From a virus, in the IMG/VR virus record IMGVR_UViG_3300032116_001060, positions 1 through 27,930 of that record: 27,930 nt of DNA; one strand, 5' to 3'. Within the stretch, counting starts at the first letter, position 1; every line of letters starts with the position of its first letter. The notes under the pieces were generated by a model. That model saw only the letters and a list, made by a program, of their open reading frames with translations, did no database searches and was not told the DNA's origin. Positions 14,151 to 21,693 of the stretch are shown here, one piece after another. Both the position numbers and the translations under genes were made by a program.

Positions 14151-14190
14151 AGTGGCCGCCCACGACACCTTCGTATCGCGGGCGACCACT
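14151..14190 (-). terminator. Strong intergenic hairpin (attenuator, terminator or processing site)
   Basis: AGTGGCCGCCCACGA (14151-14165) and TCGCGGGCGACCACT (14176-14190) pair along all 15 positions in the - strand RNA, with two G-U wobbles and a 10-base loop. No U-tract follows. It separates the ssDNA-binding-like gene from the glycosyltransferase-like pair, so it probably lowers or processes readthrough. GC-rich, U-less terminators are common in actinobacteria. Confidence 0.5.
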
Positions 14191-14206
14191 AGAGAACAGC
14201 GGCTCG

Positions 14207-14794
14207 TCAGAACGGAGCGGCCGGCGGTGTCTGTGTCTGAACCTCGGCGGCGACGGGAGCCGGGGCGGCTTCCGGAGCAGGAGCCGGAGCGGGCGCTGCA
14301 ACTGGTGCAGGCGCCGGGGCAGGTGCCGGAGCGGGCGCGGGGGCCGGTGCCGGAGCTGCAGCCATCGGCGGAACAGGAGCGGACGCTGTCGGGATCGAGT
14401 AGTACGTCTTGATCTCGTTCTTCTTCTGTCCCTGCCAGGTGCGGCTACCAACCTGCGCGCGGAAGCTACGACCCTTGAGGGTCTGCTCGATCTGTGCGTT
14501 GGTCGGATTGGTCGCGAAGTAGTCCTTGCCGAGACCGAGCGCGTTCATCTTACGGAAGAAGATTCCGAGCGCGTTCGGGTTGTCGGTCGAGACCACCAGG
14601 TTGTCCCACACGAGACGCTTTGCGTGCGCCCCTGTCGTGACCTGCGCCTTGACGGCGAACATCGTCTTGCCGGTCTGAGTGGCCTTAGCCTGTGCCTCGA
14701 CGATCACGAGGTCGTAGTCGCCGTCGGGCAGCGGGTCGTACCCACCGACGTCACCTGCCTCCTTGACGAGGTCACCCCAATTAAGTGTGCTCAT
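14207..14794 (-). CDS. DUF669-like ssDNA-binding protein with Pro-Ala tail
   Basis: 195 aa. Residues 1-135 (LPDGDYDLVIVEAQAKATQT-G-K, V-K-A-Q-V-T-T-G, and N-P-N-A-L-G-I-F-F-R-K-M-N-A-L-G-L) fit the DUF669 family, which accompanies phage recombination genes and is considered an SSB-like protein. Residues 136-195 are almost only Ala and Pro with alternating A-P repeats, ending T-P-P-A-A-P-F. A flexible linker ending in Pro-x-x-Phe recalls the SSB C-terminal peptide (DDDIPF) that recruits partners, though the acidic residues are missing. Adjacent Sak4-like ATPase and nuclease genes support a recombination or replication role. The A-P stretch raises local GC strongly at 14220-14390. Confidence 0.65.
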   Translation of the reverse strand: MSTLNWGDLVKEAGDVGGYDPLPDGDYDLVIVEAQAKATQTGKTMFAVKAQVTTGAHAKRLVWDNLVVSTDNPNALGIFFRKMNALGLGKDYFATNPTNAQIEQTLKGRSFRAQVGSRTWQGQKKNEIKTYYSIPTASAPVPPMAAAPAPAPAPAPAPAPAPAPVAAPAPAPAPEAAPAPVAAEVQTQTPPAAPF

Positions 14795-14822
14795 TGTGTT
14801 TACCTATGTCTTTCTGTGTTGG

Positions 14823-15584
14823 TTACTTTGCTTGCTGATCCGGACGAGGTCCGAAAACGATATCGAGCATTCGTTCGACGCTGAGGTCGCCTTGCTCGAC
14901 GATCTTACCGAGGCGGCCTTGAACGCGCTCGCCGGCCTCGTACTGGTTGGTGCGCTCGACGTACATACGGCGAGCTTTGTAGGGTCCTTGTGTCGGGTCC
15001 GGATTGTTGAACTCTTCGACGTTGATAGCGCCGAGGATGTCGTAGAAATACGGAGCCTGAATTGCAAGTTGACCCTGAAGGTACGGACGGTAACGCCCGT
15101 CCTGACCTTGACGCGCCATAGCTGTCAGCACGACGGCTTCCAGCGGATTGGTGGCGTGCATTGTCAGGTCGCGAAGATCGCGAAGCAACGCGCCCATGTG
15201 GCGAAGAAGTTCGCCCCACTGTTGCATCTGCATCTGATTTGTTCCCGCGATGTTGTCCATGCACTTGACCTGCAACTCAGAAACCGAGTCGATGATCAAT
15301 GATTTGAACTGATGGCGTCCGATCTGAAGCCACTGGTACGCCTTGAGAACCGTATCGTACTCGGTGACGTTGACAACGCAGGTGTCCCACGTTCCGTCAG
15401 CCGCAGGCGGCTCCTCGCGCAACGGGTCCCAGTACTTGACGTTGATAGGTAGGAACCTGTGCCCACCTTCAACGTCAAGCATTAGACGCGGGTATGGTGC
15501 GGTGACTGCAAACGTCGACTTTCCGACCTTTGATTCACCATACACCATGAGGGTAAGCGATCGCTGTACTCCACTCATGGTCAT
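14823..15584 (-). CDS. Sak4-like RecA-fold ATPase (single-strand annealing/recombinase)
   Basis: 253 aa. Walker A is G16-E-S-K-V-G-K22-S-T24, and FKSLIIDSVSEL (93-104) is Walker B with D99. M-L-D-V-E-G-G-H and a C-terminal A-R-R-M-Y-V-E-R-T fit the AAA_24/Sak4 group of phage RecA-like recombinases, which pair with SSB-like proteins. The ATG at 15584 overlaps the upstream stop by four bases (ATGA). Next gene downstream is the DUF669-like SSB, the usual partner. Probable role: strand annealing during replication-linked recombination. Confidence 0.8.
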   Translation of the reverse strand: MTMSGVQRSLTLMVYGESKVGKSTFAVTAPYPRLMLDVEGGHRFLPINVKYWDPLREEPPAADGTWDTCVVNVTEYDTVLKAYQWLQIGRHQFKSLIIDSVSELQVKCMDNIAGTNQMQMQQWGELLRHMGALLRDLRDLTMHATNPLEAVVLTAMARQGQDGRYRPYLQGQLAIQAPYFYDILGAINVEEFNNPDPTQGPYKARRMYVERTNQYEAGERVQGRLGKIVEQGDLSVERMLDIVFGPRPDQQAK

Positions 15585-16540
15585 TCACTTCCTTTCATCT
15601 CTGTTGATTCGTAATACTTATACGGATCGCCTTGCGTATACAGCTCAGCGATCGCGTGCTCTGCAGCGCTACCGTCGTCAAACAACGGGCACACTGCAAA
15701 GAACTGGCACTTCCATTTGCAATCACGGCTTGGCCGAGGGTATGCAACAAAGTGATGATCTTGTCCTTCGTCCAATGCGTCTCGCACCGCGAGCATGTCG
15801 CCTACGGTACCATGAATTCTGTTCCAAAACGCTCTCAACGCAAAGGTGTTGTGTCGAACCTCGATCTGATCGTAGAACGGCGGCTTTGCGTTGGCGGTGC
15901 GCTTGACCTTTTTCAGCATCGTAAAGATGCCACCTTCACTGCGCTCGCCTTCCTTGTTCTGCGCCGCCTCAAGAAGCATGTATGTCAAGATCTGCTCGTT
16001 CATGTGCGCTAGTGCAGCGAACTCGGTGAATGATCCGCCAACAGTCTTGAAGTCGCGGAACATGCGAACACCATCTGCCTTACGGCGAACACGCATGTCA
16101 AGTTTACCTTGAAGTTCTACCCTGCCTTCAAACATAGGCATGGTGATGATTTCTTCTGTCGAGATCATCTCAAGATCAGCGTCGATACCGTTTTCGTTGA
16201 CCCAGTCAAGGTAACCCTCGAGCATGATTCTGCCGAGTTCGGCTTCTGTCTCGAGTTCCATGGTGTCACGGAAGCTTTCCATGAGCGCCTTCTTGTCGAG
16301 CTGTACGAAGTGAGCGTACGCCTCGAGCAATGGAGTACCAGTCGAGTAGTACATGTCAAGCGCAGAGTGAACTCGCGAACCGAGCGCAAGAGCGCCGGTG
16401 AAGTTTTGCGTCTGCGGCTGAAGTCTGCGGTAGTAGTTTAGCCACCACTTTCTTCTGCAGTCTTTGAATGTCTGAATCTCTGAGTTGGAGATTCTCAGTG
16501 GCTCGCGGCGGAGCTCAACCGGAGTTTCGTTGATTGTCAC
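15581..16540 (-). CDS. PD-(D/E)XK nuclease, Cas4/RecB-like with Fe-S cysteines
   Basis: 319 aa. Order of motifs: FKDC28RRKWWLNY, G-S-R-V-H58, L-Q-G-K-L-D148, F-R-D163-F-K165-T and N-E-Q183-I-L-T-Y187, which together form the RecB-family PD-(D/E)XK site. Cysteines C274, C278 and C284 near the C-terminus plus C28 match the four ligands of the Cas4/AddB Fe-S cluster. Likely a DNA exonuclease that generates single strands for the adjacent Sak4-like ATPase. The GTG start at 16540 overlaps the helicase stop (GTGA), with AGGA five bases upstream. It is not near a CRISPR array. Confidence 0.85.
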   Translation of the reverse strand: MTINETPVELRREPLRISNSEIQTFKDCRRKWWLNYYRRLQPQTQNFTGALALGSRVHSALDMYYSTGTPLLEAYAHFVQLDKKALMESFRDTMELETEAELGRIMLEGYLDWVNENGIDADLEMISTEEIITMPMFEGRVELQGKLDMRVRRKADGVRMFRDFKTVGGSFTEFAALAHMNEQILTYMLLEAAQNKEGERSEGGIFTMLKKVKRTANAKPPFYDQIEVRHNTFALRAFWNRIHGTVGDMLAVRDALDEGQDHHFVAYPRPSRDCKWKCQFFAVCPLFDDGSAAEHAIAELYTQGDPYKYYESTEMKGSE

Positions 16541-18339
16541 AGTGATCCTGTCTTGTCGTCTCTCAACATCTTGAGAAGTTGGTCTTTGTCTCGTACGATT
16601 TGCTCGAAGTTGTCGGCCTTGGTATCTAGAACCTGAATAACGCGCTCCTCGATCGTCCCGTCAGTGACGTAGTCGGTGATCACGATGGAGTCGTGGATCT
16701 CGCTACCGATTCTGTGCACGCGGTCAAGAGCCTGTTTGTAATCGACAAGTGACCACGGACGCTGAAGCATGATGAGTCTGCGAGCCGCTGTCAATGTAAC
16801 GCCGACACCTCCGGCTTGCGCCGTGAAAAGAATCCACTTGATTCTTCCATTCTGAAAATCATCGATAGCCTTTTGGCGCTCTTCTTCTGTTTGTGCACCA
16901 GTGATTAGTCCGTGCGGGATCTTTGCTTTCTCAAGGCGGGCGCTGAGAAGTTCGATGAGCTGACGTGATACGGCGCAGACGGCAACCGAGTCATCTCCAA
17001 AGTCGCCAGCGTCGATGTCGTCCATCAACGCGTCAACCTTGCACGATGGCTCTGACAGTTTGACGGCGATCTCGCCCGTAAACTCGTCTACGTCAACCAT
17101 AGCGTATGAACTGGCAAACTGTAGCAGACGCGTCGCCTGCGTAAGAGGGCTTGGAGCAGTTAGCGCCTCGCCACCTTCCAACTGCGCGATCATGACGTCA
17201 CGCATTTGCTCGTACGCCTTTTTCTGCTTTGTAGACATTTCTACGTCGCGACGTTCCTTGATCACTGGCGGCAACCACGGTAGCACCTTTGCCTTAAGCA
17301 TTCTGCGCATCCGTGGGTTGATAGCCGCGTAGAACTCATCGTGCATATGCGGCTTGACGCCTAGCACCATCATTCCACCAAACGCGTTCAACATAGTGTC
17401 AACCATGCGATCGATCCAGCGCGTCTTGCTAGGCCATTCATTTGGCGACAGCCAATGCAGAATCGGCCATAGGTCTAGAACGTTGTTAGCGATCGGTGTT
17501 CCTGTCAGCGCAAAGCGAATGTCAGCTTTTCCTGTGGCCGCCCACAGCGCGCGTGTCTGCTTGCTCTTCGGTTCCTTTGAACGGTGAATCTCATCGGCGA
17601 CAACGGCCTTGAAGTCGATCTTGTTTAGTTCACGCACGTGAACCTCACAGCGATTTTCCGAGACCTTTTCATCGTGGCCGCCGCATTCAACACAGCGCGC
17701 CAACGCAACGGACCCGTAACTAGCAAGACGTGAGTGCGTGCGCAACGACTCCCAGTTGATGACGTATACATCAACGTTTTCTTCGGCAAATTGTTTACGT
17801 CGCTGTGTCGCTGATCCGCTGATGACCTGGACGTTTACACCAGGCCACCACATTCCAAACTCGCGTCTCCAGTTCTTCTTGAGCGTGTTAGGGCACACGA
17901 TGAGCGCTGGGAATACGTCTTCGCCTCTGTCTTTTAGTTCCTTCAACGCGCGAATTGTTTGCGCTGTCTTACCAAGGCCTGGCTCGTCGGCAAGCAATGC
18001 GCGACGGGCAGCGGCAAGAAACTTTACTCCAGCGCGCTGGTGAGGGAACAACGCCTCGTCGCCGTCTGCTGTCTCAAGTTCGCGCAGTTCGTTGCAGGGC
18101 GTCACTCGTGTGTTGAGTTCGGTTGTAGCCCACTCGGCAAGTCTTGGTCCGATGCGCAGCTCAGTCTTGAAGACCGATCGCAGTGCAAGGCATGTTGACC
18201 AGCCGAGCGGCGCCCGCCACGCCTTGTCGGCTGCAGACCAGGTCGCACCCGGGATCCCCTTGCATAATTCTTTGTATCGCCATTCGGTCTCGATACGGAT
18301 GTGTTCACCCGAATCATTAAGCTCTACATCAACTGGCAC
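16537..18339 (-). CDS. SNF2-family (superfamily 2) DNA helicase/translocase
   Basis: 600 aa. Q-like FPHQRAGVKFL (98-108), Walker A D-E-P-G-L-G-K124-T (118-125), V-A-D249-E-I-H (DExH box), L-T-G-T-P-I motif III, G-G-V-G-V-T-L-T motif V, and Q-A-L-D-R-V-H-R-I-G-S motif VI give a complete SNF2 core. Between motifs Ia and II an insert has C216-x2-C219, H222, C231 and H234, a possible zinc site. The ~90-residue N-terminus resembles the substrate-recognition domain of SMARCAL1/HARP-like annealing helicases (W-x-x-P-x-x-x-W-R-A-P). GTG start at 18339 is supported by AGAGG six bases upstream. Works with the neighbouring nuclease and recombinase in replication or repair. Confidence 0.87.
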   Translation of the reverse strand: MPVDVELNDSGEHIRIETEWRYKELCKGIPGATWSAADKAWRAPLGWSTCLALRSVFKTELRIGPRLAEWATTELNTRVTPCNELRELETADGDEALFPHQRAGVKFLAAARRALLADEPGLGKTAQTIRALKELKDRGEDVFPALIVCPNTLKKNWRREFGMWWPGVNVQVISGSATQRRKQFAEENVDVYVINWESLRTHSRLASYGSVALARCVECGGHDEKVSENRCEVHVRELNKIDFKAVVADEIHRSKEPKSKQTRALWAATGKADIRFALTGTPIANNVLDLWPILHWLSPNEWPSKTRWIDRMVDTMLNAFGGMMVLGVKPHMHDEFYAAINPRMRRMLKAKVLPWLPPVIKERRDVEMSTKQKKAYEQMRDVMIAQLEGGEALTAPSPLTQATRLLQFASSYAMVDVDEFTGEIAVKLSEPSCKVDALMDDIDAGDFGDDSVAVCAVSRQLIELLSARLEKAKIPHGLITGAQTEEERQKAIDDFQNGRIKWILFTAQAGGVGVTLTAARRLIMLQRPWSLVDYKQALDRVHRIGSEIHDSIVITDYVTDGTIEERVIQVLDTKADNFEQIVRDKDQLLKMLRDDKTGSL

Positions 18340-18376
18340 TCAACACCTCTTGTCGTTCGTTATCTGTCACTGTATC

Positions 18377-18425
18377 ACATACTAAGCGGAAATGTCTTCA
18401 CGCATGCAATTTTTTCTTAGTATGT
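18377..18425. promoter_or_regulatory. Perfect 10-bp inverted repeat in the SNF2-RuvC gap
   Basis: ACATACTAAG (18377-18386) and CTTAGTATGT (18416-18425) are perfect inverted copies separated by 29 bases, the spacer holding the palindrome GCATGC. The right arm abuts the stop codon of the RuvC-like gene; the left arm lies 38 bases before the helicase GTG. Could be a dyad operator, or a weak terminator. Nothing else is seen in this 86-base gap apart from weak -10-like sequences. Confidence 0.45.
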
Positions 18426-18890
18426 TCACTCAAGGAGCCGCAATGGCGCCCAACCGATCTTCACTAGACGCAGAAGACCGTGGCGTATCGCGTCCAGCGC
18501 GTGACCTTCTCCACCACGATGCCAAAGGTCGAGTTTCTTCAGTGCGCTGTTGTCAAACATCTTCTTAGCGTCAGACGGTGACTGAAACAGCAAAGTACCA
18601 GGGTCAATGTCGTTGCTGAGCATCAGATACTTTAAGATGCCGATCTGCTCGAGGCTAAACGGCGCCTGAGAATTTTTTACCGTCTGAGCGTTAATTGTGA
18701 ACCTCTCACAGACGATATCTAACTGTGCGCCAGCCAGTTTGGCTGTGCTAATGGCCCCAAGAATCGGAGTATGGTATTCTTCCATAAGAAACTCGCCGGA
18801 GGCCAAGAGGCGCGGTTCTAGGCCGCTCTCATAGGAAATCAAAGCGACGCCGCTCTTCTTTCCAGGGTCAACAGCCAAAATAAACCTCAT
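18426..18890 (-). CDS. RuvC-like Holliday-junction resolvase
   Basis: 154 aa from the ATG at 18890, chosen because it overlaps the previous stop as ATGA and starts MRFILAVDPGKKSGVALI directly; an upstream in-frame start would add 16 residues. Acidic residues D8 (V-D-P-G), E62 (V-C-E-R-F) and D133 (G-H-A-L-D-A-I-R-H) reproduce the RuvC/RNase H-fold catalytic triad plus its terminal His-x-x-D helix. Expected role: cutting branched DNA before packaging or during recombination. It is the last gene of the polymerase sub-operon, ending at the inverted repeat. Confidence 0.8.
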   Translation of the reverse strand: MRFILAVDPGKKSGVALISYESGLEPRLLASGEFLMEEYHTPILGAISTAKLAGAQLDIVCERFTINAQTVKNSQAPFSLEQIGILKYLMLSNDIDPGTLLFQSPSDAKKMFDNSALKKLDLWHRGGEGHALDAIRHGLLRLVKIGWAPLRLLE

Positions 18891-19207
18891 GTCCACACCA
18901 CCCTTGCCACCTTCGACCTTAACAGTATACTTTCGCACTTCTTACACGGCTTCGACGGAGCCGGAGACCCATCTGCGGCTATTCTGGCAATATAGACGTT
19001 CGACCCGACCGCAAGAGAACCTGCGGCGGTGATAGCAGCAAATTCGGCATGAACATGAGATGTTCGCCACGCCGTCGCTGGGTCACCGATCTTCTTATTC
19101 GTCGACGTCGAAACGATCCGCCCGTCACGAACAACCACACAACCGTGCTTATGTCTGCACTTGCTCTTCGAGGCGACCCCTAGAGCCATTTCAAGGTATC
19201 GGTTCAT
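18887..19207 (-). CDS. Small cytidine/dCMP-type deaminase
   Basis: 106 aa. H53-A-E55 and P87-C88-K-K-C91 form the Zn-binding and proton-shuttling site of the cytidine deaminase superfamily. The rest is minimal (about 50 residues shorter than the second deaminase at 21023), with an N-terminal H-G-C-V-V-V-R-D-G-R strand. A similar small type occurs in phages, but substrate (nucleoside, nucleotide, or modified base) is not predictable. ATG overlaps the polymerase stop (TGATG). Confidence 0.75.
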   Translation of the reverse strand: MNRYLEMALGVASKSKCRHKHGCVVVRDGRIVSTSTNKKIGDPATAWRTSHVHAEFAAITAAGSLAVGSNVYIARIAADGSPAPSKPCKKCESILLRSKVARVVWT

Positions 19208-21030
19208 CAGTACTTGTCACCCCATGTCTCAAGCGGGCCATCAACGTCAGCGGTAAGCGGCACTGCCCAACCGTCGGTTGTTGTCATACACTGTCTAACA
19301 AGTTGCTTGATCTCCTCAGCATCTTCTCGAGGGGCCTGCAGCACGATCTCGTCGTGCACCGGGACGATCAACATTTCTGTCAGATCTGCTTGGTCGAGCT
19401 TTACAAGATTCGACTTAAAAACCTCTGCAGCTCCACCTTGAATGAGATAGTTGACAAGCGTGTAGACTCTTCCTTCGTCGCACGGCAATCTGCGACCAGT
19501 CCACGTGTAGACGTAGCCTTGGCCTTCCGACTTGAGTCTTCGCATCCCGATGTCTTCTATCTGTCTCTGGAAGTATGACATTCCCGGGAATCTGTTGTCG
19601 AACGCGTCAGATGTTTGCTTCATTTGAATCTCAGCAACGCCGGCTGTCAACGCTTGCTTAGCAACGCCAGCGCCGTACAGGCGACCGTAGATCATGCTCT
19701 TGATCAGACCACGACGCTTGTCTGATTTCTGCATCCCCGGATCGTTGTAGACCTCACGACCAATCTCGGTGAACGGGTCGGACCCTGTCGCATCGGCAAG
19801 ATGAAACAGATTGATGAGGTTGGTGTCATTCGACAGACTCGCAAACATACGGAACTCGACCTGGTCAAGGTCGCTCGTGATAATCACATGATCATCGTCC
19901 TTAGGGATGAAGGCGCGGCGCACAACATCGTCGCCCTTAGGCAACGTTTGTAGCGCCGGGTTTGTGATCGACATACGAGAAGTACGAGCACCGAGAGTTT
20001 TCACCGATGGGTGAACGATGCCGTCAATAGACTCTGTAAGAAAATTAGAGAAGTACGTGCCAGCAAGTTTGTCAGCTTTGCGCTGTTTAAGAACGGTGTC
20101 AGCAAGAGTAGACACTTCAGCATTTCCGTCACGAGCAAGGATCTTCAACTGGTCCTTAGTGCATGACTTCTGACCTGTAGGCGTGAACTCGGTGATCTCT
20201 GCGCCAAGTGACTCAAACAGGCGGACCAACTGAACGTTGCTCGTAATAGACACTCCGCCATACGTGTCCTTCGCCCACTTCTTGACAGATTCAGTGTACG
20301 CTGTAAGTTCATCGTACTTTCTCTGTGAGTAGTCAAGATCAACTCGTGCACCGTTGATTTCCATGCGCGTCACGATCTTGCGTGTCGCCATCTCAAGCTC
20401 GTACGCGCGCTGATACGGACCGTCAGGCCCGCACTGCTTATAGAACATCTCCCACAGACGAGTTGTCAAAACGCAGTCAAGAGCGCCGTACGACCAGTAT
20501 GGCGTAAAGTTAGTGGGAACCGTCCCCCACGTCCACCCGTTCTTAACTAGTTCAGTGTCGAGTGTCTCTTGTAGAGCAACTGCGCGACTGTCGATGTGAA
20601 GAGCGGCAAGACGCTTTAGAGCGCCAGACCCAAGCGGGTCAACAACGTGTGCCATAATCATCGTGTCGTGTGCACGATGCCACGGAATATCCCATCGGGA
20701 CTGAACATCAAACCAGCGCGCCTCGAACGCGATGTTATGGCAGATCAACGGACCGTCAAACTTGTCCATTGCCTCGTAGAAAACGCCCGACCACTCGTCC
20801 CACGGGATCGACCAGCCCTGCTCACCATCACCAACCTGCACGAGACGAAGACGGCCGTGCCACGGCGACAGTGCGTGATCTCTTGGGTTTCCGGGCAGCT
20901 CACCGGTTTCAGTGTCTACCGAGATAGCGTTGTACGGTCTTCTCTGCCCAAGCCAGTGCAGAAAATCCTGTGCCTTCTGCACGTTGTCAACAAGGTGCAG
21001 TTGCACATTTGAAAGGTCGTTGTCACTCAA
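19207..21030 (-). CDS. Family A DNA polymerase (PolA-like) with 3'-5' exonuclease
   Basis: 607 aa. Exonuclease: D39-T-E41 (Exo I), I-C-H-N-I-A-F-E-A-R-W-F-D108 (Exo II) and Y181-G-A-L-D185 (Exo III). Polymerase: motif A S-D387-L-D-Q-V-E392-F-R, motif B R440-x3-K444-x3-Y448-G-x2-Y452-G, motif C V-H559-D560-E561. No 5'-3' exonuclease domain, as usual in phages. Y448 aligns with E. coli Pol I F762. The start is TTG at 21030, supported by AAGGA eight bases upstream; no ATG fits. It overlaps the dCMP deaminase by eight bases. Replicative polymerase of the phage. Confidence 0.92.
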   Translation of the reverse strand: MSDNDLSNVQLHLVDNVQKAQDFLHWLGQRRPYNAISVDTETGELPGNPRDHALSPWHGRLRLVQVGDGEQGWSIPWDEWSGVFYEAMDKFDGPLICHNIAFEARWFDVQSRWDIPWHRAHDTMIMAHVVDPLGSGALKRLAALHIDSRAVALQETLDTELVKNGWTWGTVPTNFTPYWSYGALDCVLTTRLWEMFYKQCGPDGPYQRAYELEMATRKIVTRMEINGARVDLDYSQRKYDELTAYTESVKKWAKDTYGGVSITSNVQLVRLFESLGAEITEFTPTGQKSCTKDQLKILARDGNAEVSTLADTVLKQRKADKLAGTYFSNFLTESIDGIVHPSVKTLGARTSRMSITNPALQTLPKGDDVVRRAFIPKDDDHVIITSDLDQVEFRMFASLSNDTNLINLFHLADATGSDPFTEIGREVYNDPGMQKSDKRRGLIKSMIYGRLYGAGVAKQALTAGVAEIQMKQTSDAFDNRFPGMSYFQRQIEDIGMRRLKSEGQGYVYTWTGRRLPCDEGRVYTLVNYLIQGGAAEVFKSNLVKLDQADLTEMLIVPVHDEIVLQAPREDAEEIKQLVRQCMTTTDGWAVPLTADVDGPLETWGDKY

Positions 21031-21505
21031 CGTCGTCGTCCTTAACTACTGTTAGTTCGATCTTACACTTCTTTAGATACTCAAACACGTCGTACGGTCT
21101 ACGATGTAGATCGGCAGAACGCAGTCTGCATACGACGCGCGCAAGACCAGAGTTTGTTATCAACTTAGCGCACTGCATGCACGGAGCGCTCGTCACGTAG
21201 AGTGTCCCACCGGCGACACTCGAGCGGTCTACATATAGCAACGCGTTTGCCTCAGCGTGAATCGCTGGGCAAGCATCATACATATTGTCTAGCGGGGCTT
21301 CACCTCTTGCTCGAGGGCACCACAGACTGCACGTACCTTGTTCAGGCCAATCAGCCGCAGGGCCGTTGTAACCTGTTGCGCAGATTCTTTGCTCGCTAGA
21401 AACAATCACGGCGCCTAACTGCGCGCGCGAGCATCGAGATCTAAGCCCAATAGTTTCGGCTACTGCAAGCCATGTCTCATCCCAAGAAGGTCTTGTATCG
21501 TCCAT
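21023..21505 (-). CDS. dCMP deaminase
   Basis: 160 aa from the ATG at 21505, overlapping the previous stop as TGATG. H83-A-E85-A-N-A-L-L and A-P108-C109-M-Q-C112-A-K form the zinc and catalytic site; G-Y-N-G-P plus a Cys-containing insert (C59, C63, C79) is typical of ComEB/T4 Cd-type dCMP deaminases, which convert dCMP to dUMP. In a phage that replaces cytosine this enzyme competes with hydroxymethylation for dCMP and feeds dTMP synthesis. It is followed by polymerase with an eight-base overlap. Confidence 0.85.
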   Translation of the reverse strand: MDDTRPSWDETWLAVAETIGLRSRCSRAQLGAVIVSSEQRICATGYNGPAADWPEQGTCSLWCPRARGEAPLDNMYDACPAIHAEANALLYVDRSSVAGGTLYVTSAPCMQCAKLITNSGLARVVCRLRSADLHRRPYDVFEYLKKCKIELTVVKDDDVE

Positions 21506-21693
21506 CAATCTTCGTCATCTTCGTCGTCTTCTATCGAGGCTTCTGCAATGCCTGTGATTAGCATCTTGGCGATAAGCTCAAGACCGTCCCGTCTGGAGAA
21601 TCCGGCTTCACGCAAGGTGAGGTACATTTCGTGCATACTCACCGCGGCTTCCTTCATCGGTGAAGAGTATTCGTCATCCCAATCGCCACTCAT
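21505..21693 (-). CDS. Hypothetical acidic protein (62 aa)
   Basis: ATG at 21693 overlaps the stop of the thymidylate-synthase-fold gene (TGATG) and its own TGA overlaps the deaminase ATG in the same way. Central helical part MKEAAVSMHEMYLTLREAGF, R-R-D-G-L-E-L-I-A-K-M-L resembles a small helical domain seen in other phage ORFs of this size; the end is poly-acidic (EDDEDDED). No function assigned. Confidence 0.65.
   Translation of the reverse strand: MSGDWDDEYSSPMKEAAVSMHEMYLTLREAGFSRRDGLELIAKMLITGIAEASIEDDEDDED

Noticed and set aside
14141-14884. 247-aa + strand open frame opposite the SSB-like gene
   Set aside because: Arises from the GC-rich Ala-Pro repeat and its surroundings; product is Arg/Gly-rich low complexity with no context.
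15581-16540. Cas4 of a CRISPR-Cas system
   Set aside because: Cas4-like motifs are present, but there is no repeat array and no other cas gene; the neighbours are phage recombination genes.
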